A stretch of DNA of 27,700 nt. Origin: Pigoraptor chileana (Eukaryota; Opisthokonta; Filasterea). The translations under genes and the position numbers were made by a program. A model generated the notes under the pieces. It ran no database searches and was not told the origin of the DNA. It saw only the letters and a program-made list of their open reading frames with translations. Positions 1 to 10,640 of this stretch are shown one piece after another; position 1 is the first letter of the stretch; the number at the start of each line of letters is the position of its first letter. Location of the stretch: positions 1-27,700 of the forward strand of contig CALSCR010003657.1 of NCBI GenBank assembly GCA_943704495.1. Direction: 5' to 3'.

Positions 1-150
1 CCCCGCCCTGGGAGACTTGCTGAACCGAAGCTCATGTGTTATACAAATGGACTCACATGAGCAGAGGCACAGACACCATTCAAATCAACCAAGGTTCATA
101 CATGAAGTGGTGGTTTATGCATCCGTGTTACGACGCATCAGGGCGCACAC

Positions 151-191
<41 letters not shown>

Positions 192-950
192 TCAGCAATC
201 TCACTTCACTGAGGGCGCAAGGCAACAGAAGACACACACAAAATCAGCTCAGATTAGCTCAAATAGCTGAAATAAGCTCACCTGCACGTGCGAGAACGGG
301 GTGCGTGCGTCGGACGTCCGCGACAGACCAGAAACATCGTCCGCAATGCCAATGAGCACGTGCAGCGTGCCGTCCGTCTGGTTCATCACAACCCTGTTGC
401 ATGGCGTGAGGAGGCAAGGAGTCACGGGACGATTGGCGGGACTGCGATTGGGGCCATACATCGACAAAAATACGATCGCGCTCAATAGACACGATGATCT
501 ATATGAGCAGGACTCTGGATGTACACGTGTCACTCGCATGCCTGCAAACATCCGCAGTGCACGCACATCGCTGGCGGTAGGCAATGAAACGAAGACCCTC
601 TTTGCAATAAAAACGCGCAAGCCGCACCTGTCATTCAGCACCTCCACTTGCATCAGCTCGGGTGGGGAATTGTCCGCCATTGTTCCAGAGACGACAAATG
701 ACGAATCAAATCCCATCGACGACAGATCTTCCGTGAAGAAATAGCGCTGGTTGCCTACATGCGGTCGACAGTACGGCGTGCACGGATAGAAAAAATAGAG
801 AGAAGAAACATTTTAAGTAAAGTTCAACGCGGCAGGACACCTTAACGGCGAAAGGAGCACGATCACATAAATTATAACAATATTAAGTACTCGTACATGC
901 ACGTCGACAAGAAGTGGGAGCTGGCAGGAAGATATCGTGGGCGATATGCC

Positions 951-991
<41 letters not shown>

Positions 992-1847
992 ATACAATAG
1001 ACTATATAGTATTGAAGTCAGTGCCCATTCTGGAATCTTCTGAGTGGCTGAGGCAGTCACAGAGATGTAGTATTCAAGTATGTGTCGTAGGCGGTGTGCC
1101 CAAGGACTCCTGTCAGTCACGCACAGAAAACCCACCCATCACATCAACAAGAAGAACAAATTCGATCGACCACCGACCCGGCGTAGCAAACCGCGTCATC
1201 CCGAGATCCCTGTGAGTTCAAATGCGTGCGCACACCAAACAAGTCAGAGTCAGATGGCTTGCATCCTAATGCAAAAACACACTGCAAATTCTTGTGTTGG
1301 GGTGATCGTGATCAGAGTGGATGTTAAGGTTGGGAACGCATATACTCACGCAACGAAATTCCCACGCTTTCGCGTGCCATCCATGAGATTTTGTGATGGC
1401 AGGAGGAAAAGCTCCTTTTCGTCGCCAAGTGGACTCGTGTATACGATTTGGCTCGGTACAAATTCTATCTCTTCTTTCACGTCATCCTCGTCAACGAGGC
1501 CGTGAACACTCTCGATGCGCGCTGCCGATTCGCAAGAGAAACAAGGGAATCAAGTCAGTCGGCAAAGTAATGCTCATCAATTCACAGCCGCTATCCGATT
1601 AACCTGTGCAATAATAACACAGAAAGAAGAAGAACACGGCCACGCCTCGATCCACCCTCCTCCGAATCAAACCATTTCACCCACCGACAAAGCGGATATC
1701 AGAGGACACAGCGGCGTTAATGACGTTCGGCACAATTTGAAACCCAGTGAGTTGGAGCTGTTCCTGAGCGGGAGCATTGGCCGTTGCGCTGAGCAGAAGC
1801 ACCAAGGCGCACGCAAAGATGCGCGCAAACGAAACTACCTTGCCCAT
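1..1847 (-). CDS. Secreted or membrane protein of unknown family, 5' part (five exons, runs off left edge)
   Basis: I do not recognise the family. The coding path is 1847-1685, 1521-1350, 1209-1136, 754-282 and 19-1 (continuing off the window). All acceptors are AG, donors are GTGGGT, GTGAGT, GTGGGT and GTGAGC, and phases agree at every joint. The ATG at 1847 opens a signal peptide (MGKVVSF, then a hydrophobic stretch ending near SATANA-PAQ), which is why I chose it over an upstream in-frame Met. The first ~140 mature residues read as short alternating strands (for example RWSIEFVLLVDV), suggesting a beta-sandwich ectodomain. Exon 4 is Cys-containing, with an Asn-rich end (NRVVMNQTDG). Introns 3 and 4 carry TG/CA microsatellites. 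The gene is divergent from MYCBPAP. Fold and function are inference; that it is a spliced secreted-protein gene is fairly well supported. The last exon is the weakest part. Confidence 0.55.
152..189. repeat. (CA)n microsatellite
   Basis: An uninterrupted run of about 19 CA units inside intron 4 of the minus-strand secreted-protein gene, so the transcribed strand carries (TG)n upstream of the proposed acceptor at 20-21. Confidence 0.95.
953..985. repeat. (TG)n microsatellite
   Basis: A run of about 16 TG units inside intron 3 of the minus-strand secreted-protein gene. In sense orientation it is (CA)n, lying between the donor at 1135 and the acceptor at 755. Confidence 0.95.
1064..1105 (+). 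repeat. Copy of a 42-bp dispersed intronic repeat
   Basis: It begins GATGTAGTATTCAAGTATG and ends near TGTGCCCAAGG. It aligns without gaps to a stretch in lanosterol synthase intron 2 (15583-15624) and in inverted orientation to stretches in intron 4 of that gene. Most positions agree, including the GATGTAG start and the TTCAAGT core. It lies in an intron of the unknown secreted-protein gene. Confidence 0.5.
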
Positions 1848-2685
1848 CTCTTGCTGAGAAACACGTCGTCCACCAACTGGTATGCACAACAACGGAAGCG
1901 ACTGTTCACTTTCAGTTCTTTCACGCGCCAGATTCGCCGGTGACTCCAATGAACCTTCGCAAGCGTACTTCAAGCGGCGCGGGCGTTCAATCTTGTCAAG
2001 CGGACCCTTCTTGATGGTGCGTCGTAGATGACAGTTGCGGCTGTGCAGACGCTGTTCAAGCGGCGACCAGCGGGATGGACGGCGTGAAGACGTCGCGATG
2101 GACGTGAGGACGTCCCCAATATCGGACCCATATGGTCCACTGAGGGGCATAGCGGCGGTTTGGCTCAGTGGGTGTCAATGGTGAGCGTTGGATATTATGC
2201 ACATGTGCCAAAGCCGCAAACCACAATCATCGCCCACTGATTCCGTTACCAAATTCCCAAATTAAGTAGACACCTCGTGTCATGAACTTAATGAGAATGT
2301 TTGCGCGAAAGTAGGTGAAAGCACCCACAAAATAAAGCCACCCGCTGTTTCGGTATGCGTGGAATTGGCGGGGTGCACTGATAGTCGCCGTCAGCATGCA
2401 AGAAGCGCGAGGGGCACATTCAGCACTTTGCGATATCTCGCCACATTCGCGGCGACAACTCGGCGAGATCTCGGTGCAATGTGCGCCTGATCTTTCAAAT
2501 TAAAGGCTGCGTTTTTTGGGAAGGAAATGAGACTGAATATCAATGATTGCGCACATAGCAACTGCATGACAACCATGGACAGTCTGCACGTCCGCAACCC
2601 GACTCCACAATTTTGTTAGATGCAAAAAAAAGTGAAAAGATTAAAAGTGAGCAGGGTGAAAGCCACATCATTGTGACATGTCAGA
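1848..2685. promoter_or_regulatory. Divergent intergenic region between the secreted-protein gene and MYCBPAP
   Basis: 838 bp between two outward-facing start codons. I see no convincing coding exon in it. The only long frame is an upstream extension of the secreted-protein exon and lacks codon character. It holds an ATTGGCGGG motif at 2364-2372, which combines an inverted CCAAT core with an E2F-like core and recurs upstream of the glycosyltransferase gene. It also has an RFX-like half-site (AGCAAC at 2557-2562) about 125 bp before the MYCBPAP start. The half-site alone would not be convincing; it is noted because MYCBPAP is a ciliary gene. Confidence 0.4.
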
Positions 2686-5600
2686 ATGCCTGCGCCATCG
2701 AATGAGAGGGCGGGTAGTAAGCAGCAGGGCCAGTCGGGCCAGCAATCTGCGCAACCAAAACAAGAAAAGGGAGAAAAGTCTGGCAAGGATGCCGCGCGTG
2801 GAGGAGACAAGCCAAAGAATGCCGCCGCCGCTGCCGCCGCCGCCGCTGTAAAGAAGAACGGGACCACACCTGAGAACAACTCTCCCACCCCGTACGATGG
2901 AGGGACGCCACGGTCCAGCACGCCAGATGGTGCTGGCATGGAGGCTGATCCCATTGCTGAACAGCTCCGCCGAGAGGAAATTGGGCTGCTCTTGATTAAC
3001 CGCGAGGAGCTCAACAGGAGACACGCCGGCAACATGGGTGTGGTACCTGCACCACCGCTCAAGACGCAGACTGTGTTTGTGCGCAAGCGGAGACCTAAGG
3101 ACGTTGCCGACTCGGACCCGGGGCAGGTGGGGAAGATAAAGCATGTGACCGTCGCTCGTCGGATTAAAAGCGGCACTCGAGTGGTCAAGGCTGCAGCTTC
3201 GGCGGGTGCAGATAGCTTGCAGTTCGAAAAGACAGTGCGTTATGACCTGCGCGAAGGGCATATTGCGCAAGAATCTATCGATCCATTCTCTATGTTGGGC
3301 AGTGTGAACGACTTTGAGCTTGAGATGCGCACGCGCGGAGAACAGCGCACTGGGAGCTCAAGCCCCGACAGAATGAGTCGCGTCGAACGGAGCGGCCGCC
3401 AGAGTTCTGCATCGCGGCGAGGAGGAAGCGAAGACGTGGAAAGCGCCACTGCCGACGGTGCGTTTGATAAGGCTGCGCGACAACTCATGGATACGCTCAA
3501 GTCGTTTGATGCTGCAGACAAAACAGAGAGACGGCAAAAAATGGCGGGAATGCACATTTACGAACGCGTCGATGTCGTCCGAGACGAGCACGCGCTGGAG
3601 ACGTACAGGAAACAGGTTGCAAGTTGGCGTCGGCAACAGAATCGCATTGCCGGCGCTGTTGGGCGTGACCCCGGCAAGCTTATGATGAACCAGGGCGAGG
3701 AGTTTAGGTCAATGCTCGAGGAGAAGGCTCTTCTCGATCGCGCAATTACACTCCTTGAGAAGGGCAGCGCCGATTTCTGGCGCACGAGTACGGTCGTTGG
3801 AGATGAGCTGACGGGCATCCTCAGCACACTTACTCGCACGGAACGCGGCGAACCTCCCGAGCTAGAGTGGCTAGGCAAGCCTGGGGTCGTGCACTTTGAG
3901 CTCGGTATGGAGCCGTCGAGCTCGACTTCGCACCCGTGGAAGGACTCGAAGTACCTTTCCCAGCGAAAGCGGCAGCTGCGAAAGATTGTCGAGTCGCTGA
4001 ACCCACTACAGCCCGACCTGCGCGGTCTCGAGGTTGTAGGTCTCGCGCCCATACTAGAAGAGCTTAGAAGGATCAACGCAGCCAGAATACAGGCCACGCA
4101 CGACGCATCGCTGCGTGCAGGCGCTGACCTTGATGAGGAAAGTAACAAGGGGGAGAGTCGTGCACCCGGACCGCACGCACACCATCGGAAGGGATCGCAG
4201 CCGTCAGTGAAGCCGGGCCCGCGCGTGTCCTTCAATGCAAGCCGGCTGGCGTTTGAGTGCATGGCGGGAATGTCCGAGACGCGCCCACTCGTCGTGGTGA
4301 ATGATGGGACGTGTGCCATACATTATTCTTGGGCGCGTGTTCGTCAAGAGTGCGAGTTTGGGCGCCGCACCATTGAGGACGGCCGCCAGCGTTTCTATTT
4401 CGATGCGAACGACGGCATTATTCTTCCAGGATCGACAAAGTCCATTCCCTTTGTATTTAAGAGCGAGAGACCGGGTATTTTCTCGGAGACATGGAGGCTC
4501 ACCCCCTCACCAATGGTTGGCGAGGCGCTTGAAGTGACCCTTCGTGGTTGTGCGCTCGAGCATGACACGTACGGGGGACACAGGGCAGAGATTGAGTGGA
4601 CGCTGGAACGCCGACAGATTGCCATTGCAATGAGGGAGCTGGTGGAATCGATCCTGGACGGTGTGCATGGCTCTGATATTGCCCCGTCGGCACACGACGA
4701 GCCGTGTATGCCAGAGGCGAGTTTGATTGTATCGCGCAATGCTGAACTGGGCATTCACTGCAGTGGGTCAACTTTGTCGCGCCTCAAGGCTGTTGCCGCA
4801 CGTGCTGGGTTGAAAATACCATCTGGAGGCGATGCCAAGTCTCCCGGCGTTTGGGACTACAGGATCAAATCGCTTCACAACGCCGCCGCTGCCATTGCCG
4901 ACGACACGGAGAGGGAGGAGGCGCTGGTTGAGCTCAACGCCGTTGTGCGCGAGGCGTCTTTCGAGCCGACCCGTCCCCTCTCGGACGGCGCCCACGGGAT
5001 CGGCTACGACCTGCTCATACAACTGGCGGATGCCGTTGCAGAAACGGCAGGCGCACTCCGGCATAAGCTGGGACTTCCCGAGAAGCTCTTTAGTGTTGCG
5101 TCGGAAGAGGATGCAAAGCAGCTGGTGTCGCAGCCGAACGACTGGCTCAAAAAGCAAGGCCGGCGCCAGTCGATGGCGAATCTGTCGCGTGCTGCGGTTC
5201 CTGAGCCGCCGCCGGCCAAGGGGGCCAAGCAGCCGCCGGCAGCGCCGCCGGGGAAGGGAACGACGCCGACCCAAGCACAGCCGCCGGCCCCTCCGGCAGC
5301 ACAGCAGCAGCAGCCGCCCGACGCGCCGGCCGGGCACGACGTGAGTGTAGTTGCATTGCTCGCCGCGTGTATTGTGTGCCTTTTTTTTAGTTGTGTGTGT
5401 TGCTTTCTTGCTTTGAGGTGCCCTGAAGCGCATCTAAACAAATGATAACATCGTTTGCGAATGCTCGCAGGATCGACCCCAATCTCGAGTTACAAAGAAA
5501 GTCGCAACTCGCAGTAATGGAAAGAAGGTGAGAGTCATAGCATTCCCTCGCACGCCGCACGCCCCCGCGCATTGGAAGAGCTGATGCGATACTAAGGCAC

Positions 5601-5938
5601 TTTATGTGTTTCTTTCTAATGTACAGGACGTTGTGGCCACATCCAAGACAACTGAGGTGCCCACACCAACCGCTGAACCGGAGAAGGAGAAAGCCGTCGA
5701 CCGGGCGGTCACTGCAACAATCTACAAGGACCAGCTGTATAACCTGGTGGGTGTTGTGGATTGTGCAGGTGCTTTTGATGCTCATACACACATGCGTTTT
5801 TTTTTTGGTCTGGGACCTAAGAGCTCTGCTAAATATCTAACGTGCGTGATTGCATGCTGAATCGCCTGTCAGGTCCATGGCCTTGTGGAGGACACGGTGG
5901 ACAAGCTGGCATCGCTTTGTTCCGAACTGCAAGAATGA
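2686..5938 (+). CDS. MYCBPAP: MYCBP-associated protein (ciliary central-apparatus family)
   Basis: Exons are 2686-5340, 5471-5527, 5627-5746 and 5873-5938, all joined in phase 0, giving 965 residues, close to the vertebrate protein. After a Lys/Gln-rich start and a short poly-Ala run (about residues 46-54) comes the family signature: a helical section with VASWRRQQNRI, LMMNQGEEFRSMLEEKALLD, DELTGILSTLTRTERG and EWLGKPG (about 305-405). An MSP/ASH-like beta-sandwich with HYSW follows (about 510-630), then a Pro/Ala/Gln-rich linker, and the last exons add a short acidic helical tail. In mammals the family is tied to the axonemal central apparatus and sperm flagellum, so a ciliary role is expected from family knowledge. 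The ATG at 2686 is preferred; an ATG at 2678 is out of frame. Donors are GTGAGT, GTGAGA and GTGGGT. Confidence 0.87.
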
Positions 5939-6544
5939 TACATGCAAAACTCGGTTGTGTGTCTCAGTTTCGCGTGGTCTTCGACTGTAAATATACGTAA
6001 CCAATGCTTCAGCTTTGATTTCAGACATGTCAGATATGTCCTGTGTTTTTAATCCCAAAATTGGCCAGTTTTTGTGAACAAATTCACGGAAGGTCATTCA
6101 CCGTCAGACTGGGTTAGAAATGGATGGCACACACTCATATGTGTAACGCACCTGATGTGCAGTGTGAATCTGTTGGGGAGGAAACCAAACCGACTTCTTC
6201 AAAATGAACGAGCTGTGAGAGGGTCAATTTGAAAATTAGCTTTGAGGTGTGAATTTGAATACCCTCAGCTGCTTAATCAATACTTTCCGCAAGTACTTAT
6301 TAATTCCACAAGTACTTATTACCAACCATCACGTGACAAAATCTCGGTCCGGATTGGCGGGCCCTCGGTTTTCGGATGGACTCAGTGAACAGCCGGGCCA
6401 TCACAGTTTGCATCAAAAGGCATTTGGTTTCTCTCTCAATTGAAGTACTATGGCCATACTAGAAGCATTGTCAGTCGTAATACCTCGGCCCCGGTGCAAA
6501 GATGCGTTTGTAGAGCCGCCCGTAGGCTGTTGCCGGGCCGGAAA
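5939..6544 (+). promoter_or_regulatory. Intergenic region: MYCBPAP 3' flank and promoter of the GT47-GT49-GT64 gene
   Basis: 606 bp without a credible gene. The 3' half looks like a promoter. It has a tandem direct repeat at 6290-6321, a perfect palindrome TCACGTGA at 6329-6336 (bHLH-type E-box) and ATTGGCGGG at 6353-6361, which contains an inverted CCAAT core. All sit about 180-260 bp before the ATG at 6545. The reading frame stays open upstream to 6440 but has no ATG there, so this stretch is treated as 5' leader. Confidence 0.45.
6290..6321. repeat. Short direct repeat CAAGTACTTATTA x2
   Basis: Identical 13-mers at 6290-6302 and 6309-6321, separated by six bases and each containing the palindrome AAGTACTT. 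They lie just before the TCACGTGA box and may be paired regulatory sites. Confidence 0.6.
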
Positions 6545-9500
6545 ATGGGTCGGCAAGGGGGAAAAACTGCGCCGACTGTCTTTGCGGGCGTATTGTTCAC
6601 ATTTCTTGCGTGCATGTACGTGCTCGTCGTGTTTTTCTACGTGCGCGGCGGTTCCACTTTCACTGGTTGGGACTGTACGCCCAACCAGGTTTTTCCGCTG
6701 CGAGCAAGATATCGGTCCCTTGGCGGTGGCGTGCCAAACGGCATCGGTGGTGGATTGAAGATATTCATATATCCTCTCACGCGTCCCATATTTCAAAATG
6801 CGCTTCTCAAGACCAGTCGAGAACGAGCAGTGGCACAGCGCTCAAATCGCACATGTGTGTGCTGTTCAACCTCGGCGGACGGTACAGACGTCGCCATTTA
6901 TCACAACCTCTTGTACAGTCCGTTCATCACCACCGACGCAGAAAAGGCCGACTACTTTTTCATACCCACGCACTTGTCTTGTCTCCTGGACACGGACGAC
7001 GCGCGCTCAGTGGACGCCGGTTTGGATCCCGTTCCCAACCTCAAACGCACAAGCGCCTTTCTCGCCGATGTGTTGGATGACATTCGCGGTGCTTTTCCTT
7101 ACTGGGATAGGCGCGGCGGTGAGGACCACATTTGGGCATTCCCCCACGAATTCGGGGCGCATCTTTTCGGCGACGTCCAGAAAATTCGTCGGTCCATCTT
7201 CCTCATTGCCAATGGCCAGTACTCGGAGAGCGTGTTTCAGCCGTGGAAGGATATCGTTGTCCCCGGCTTGCAGCGCACGGCGAAGCCCATCTTCATGGAG
7301 CCGAGCGTGAGTAGGGATCCGCCTGCGGCATTTACTAGTCGGGGGACCCTGTTGTTTTGGCGGCGCCCCACGGCAGTGACTAAGGAGCGTGACAGGGGCA
7401 TTCACCAGATTGTTTATGATAACCTCGGCAAATATTCCGATGTTCGGGTTGAGTTTGCTCGCGGAGACATATCCGATGAGCACTTGCATGAACCCGCAAT
7501 GCGGGATGCCCTCTTCTGCCTGTGCCTGGAGGGCCATTGGGCATGGACGTCCTGCCCGTTTGATGCGATTTTCTCCGGCTGCATCCCTGTGCTAGTTTCG
7601 GAAGATCTTGAGTACCCGTTTGAGAGATTTATTGACTGGCGTGCCTTTTCCGTCAAAGTGTCCCCGCAGCGCGTCGGAAACGTCGTGCAGATCCTTCGTC
7701 GCATTTCAAGTGACGCGGTGGCTACGATGCAGACAAGCCTGCAGCGCGTGTGGCGGTCATTTTTTATTCCGCCATCATACAAGCCTCGGCACGCGATCGA
7801 TCTGATTGTGCGTGAGCTTGCCGTCAGGAGATCGATGATGCATCCTCGCACGGCAGCACACCGCGCGCGCCGACGGGAGTATGAGGAGGAGTGGGGACTG
7901 AATGGCCTGCAAATGACGCCGCAGGGCATCTCATCCGCAGAGGCACTTCAGCGCGGAACATATTGGAAGGAGCAGAGCGCATCCGATGTCATTGCAGTGA
8001 AGGTAGGCAAAGTGCAACGGCTTTGCTGCTCTACGTCCTGCCGGCTTTGCATGTGTCTGCTGCTTGACCATAATGTTCATGTATTTATGTATCTTCCTTG
8101 GCTGCTCACGCAGGCTGCGTGCGATTCGGGGGTTCCGCTTCGTGTCCGACTGCGCACTGCCGTCACGCGCAAGCGGACACATTGCCATGGAGCAGCGCAC
8201 ACGGCAGGACCCAGAGAATGCACCTCAGTCTGGCCGCGGACTTTTAATGCTGAGATCGCTTCACCCTCACGACAGACGATAAGTGATTCGTCCGGATGCC
8301 GCTTTGACGTCGTGGCGAACGCGATAATGTCGACGAGAAGCGCTATGCTGCTCTTCAAACCGTCGGCACGGAGCTCCAAGACAATCACGGTCGTCATGCA
8401 GGCGTCCGTCGACGGTATTGTCCGCCATCTCCCCCGATTTTTGTCGATGTGGCAAGGATTTGTCTCCATTGCCGTGATCGTTGAGACAGCAGAAAACGAA
8501 GATCGCACGCTCATGTCGCTCGTCAAAACCTCTCAGCTCGTGCAGAAGTGGGTAAATTTTCACTTCGTTTATCCTCAAGGCCAGAAGGATCATGATGGAC
8601 GCTCGCGCTATCCTATCAACATCCTCCGCAATGTCGCCATGCAGCAAGCACAAACAAAGTGGGTCCTGGTGCTCGACATTGAGACGATTCCCAGCGCCTG
8701 CATGCGTAACTTCCTGTCACAGGTTGAAAACGCGGAAGCTGCTTTTGCGGACGAAAATGTCAGCGGCGATTGTCCGGGTCTGGTTGCGTACATTCCGCCT
8801 GCATTGCAGTTTGTCTCGATATCACAGGCGAGCGCACTGGCCAACGCCATTGCAGACGACACCTGCAGCACCATAACAAAGGACAGTGCCGTCCAAGCCC
8901 TTCGAAAGGGAATTCTGCGCCCGATGCACTTGGAGGCGCCCCACGAGCACATGCCGATCAGATACAACCGATGGATGTCCAACAGCGCCATCTACGAGGT
9001 ACCCTACTCAGCGGGGTTCGCGCCATACTACATAACACGCCGTGGAGCGCCGTTGTTTAACGACACATTTACGGCCTCGGATAGCGCACATTTCGCTCAG
9101 CAAGTTCATCAACTGTTTGCGGCAGGCTACCGATTTGTGGTGATGCATTCCGTCTTTGCCCTCCGCGTCAGCAATGCCAATAGAAGAGCTCGTGATATCA
9201 ATGCTTCGTTTTTTGGAGACGCTTGGAAGGCCTTTGTGCTCTTTTCAGCGGAGCTTTATGGCATCTCACCGGCGTTTGGGGCCCTCAGCTCGAATGACGC
9301 GGCGCGCCTGTCCAATGAGGCGTCTGCATTCGTGAACTCTATGAAGTCCGACGGAAAACGACAAGCACTGCGAACATTTTTTGGGGTATGTATCGCTGCA
9401 ATAGCACTGTCAGTGTGTATGCCTGTTTGTAGAGCTGTGCGTTTGAGAGGCGAAGTGGATATTTGCTTGTGTGGCGCCGGTCTGTTTACTATTTCATCTT

Positions 9501-10348
9501 TAGCCATCGATGCGTAATTATAGGATCGCAGTATGCATGTCATTAATATTTTGTCGTCGTAACTTTTTGTGATTTATTTACAGTCACGTCAAGACGACAA
9601 TCTCAAGTACACGCTCATTGTGACGACATACAAGCTACTAGCACTTCGAGAGATCGTCGCGCACTACTGCAAACTCCCCTCGCTGCTGCAAATAGTTGTC
9701 GTCTGGAATGGCTTCGGCCAGCCTGTGCCGGGCACAGATGTCGCTCCCTTGTGTAACGTCTCGATTCACTTCCGCACATACGAGAGGAATCTCCCCAGCA
9801 ACCGCTACAGGCCTCGGAACCTCCCTCATGACGCTCCCGATCCCGTCTTCATGGTTGACGAGGACATCATTATTCCGCTGGACACCATCGAGTTTGCGTT
9901 TAGAGTTTGGCGGTCCCACCGAGAGCAAGTCGTCGGCTTCTTTCCAAGTGCGGCACTGCGAGTGTGGTCGGGGAGTGTCGACACGCACGCGTTTGGCGGT
10001 GAAGCGGCGGTCAAGGCGGGTCACGCATATCACTTCATCCACCCAAACGCCTGCTTCATCCACAAAAAGTACTTAGACGCGTACTGGCGGGCACCTGCGA
10101 AGATGATTCAGCAGGTCGACGCGACTCGGAGCTGCGACGACCTTGCCGTGAACTTTGTCGTCTCTGCGGAAACATCGCTGCCACCCGTGTATGTTGACGG
10201 CTTTTCTGGAAAGAGCTTTCAGGAGAGCCCCGAGTACCTTTCCGAGCGCAGCAAGTGCATCAACGACTTCATACGGTATTATCGGCAGAATCCCCTCATT
10301 GCCGGGGATGCTGCCCTCCGTCCAGTGGGAAAGCGCCCCAAGCAGTGA
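6545..10348 (+). CDS. Type II membrane glycosyltransferase fusing exostosin GT47, LARGE-like GT49 and GT64 modules
   Basis: Exons 6545-8002, 8114-9385 and 9584-10348 give 1164 residues. The AAAATGG context at 6545 and the signal anchor right after it (about residues 11-32) fix the start. Module 1 (about 71-412) is exostosin GT47: FIYPL, EKADYFFIPTH, DHIWAFPHEFG, CLEGHWAW and FDAIFSGCIPVLVSEDL. Module 2 (about 577-869) matches the second domain of LARGE (GT49): YPINILRNVAMQQAQTKWV, then LDIETIP where active enzymes have DxD, and FAPYYITRRGAPLF. Module 3 (911-1155) is GT64: YTLIVTTYKL, VVWNGFG, RNLPSNRYRP, FMVDEDIIIP with an intact DxD (1002-1004), HPNACFIHKKYL and SCDDLAVNFVVS. Animal EXT proteins join GT47 directly to GT64 and make heparan-sulfate-type GlcA/GlcNAc chains in the Golgi; the extra GT49 here is unusual. 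Both introns are phase 0 and fall in the module linkers. Actual sugars are unknown. Confidence 0.88.
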
Positions 10349-10640
10349 GACGGCAGGCATATATTGACGACATTGCACGCAAGGACGCACAATCACGGGT
10401 CTTTGCCAAATGCAACGAGTGCATCACACGGTTCTTATGGTTATGATTTGCGTACTTTTTTGCAAACCCCTGGCGATTTGATAAATTCACTAAAAAGGGA
10501 CACATTACTGCATATTTTGCAGTCATCAGGATAGCCAGTAAGGCTGACTGACAGGCCGCTACAGCTCCCAACAGAGCAATAGACAAAGTGGCAACCTCAA
10601 CCAAATAATAAAAAACACGGCGGCACTTAATTTATATCTC
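10349..10640. other. Convergent 3' spacer between the glycosyltransferase and ING
   Basis: 292 bp between two facing stop codons with no coding sign. It must hold both 3' UTRs. The only clear signal is the plus-strand AATAAA noted separately. Confidence 0.6.
10607..10612 (+). terminator. Candidate polyadenylation signal AATAAA
   Basis: Plus-strand AATAAA about 259 bp after the glycosyltransferase stop and about 30 bp before the ING stop on the opposite strand. If used, the two 3' UTRs would nearly meet or overlap. A single hexamer in an A-rich tract is weak evidence. Confidence 0.35.

Noticed and set aside
2616-3270. Long minus-strand frames opposite the MYCBPAP start
   Set aside because: They are antisense shadows of the poly-Ala and basic N-terminal region; only the plus strand matches a family.
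4768-5441. Long minus-strand frames opposite the MYCBPAP 3' half
   Set aside because: They arise from GC-rich Pro/Ala codons on the plus strand and produce Arg-rich or Ala/Gly-rich low-complexity sequence with no motif.
6440-6544. N-terminal extension of the glycosyltransferase by 35 codons
   Set aside because: The frame is open but begins at TTG. The first in-frame ATG, at 6545, has good context and is followed directly by the signal anchor.
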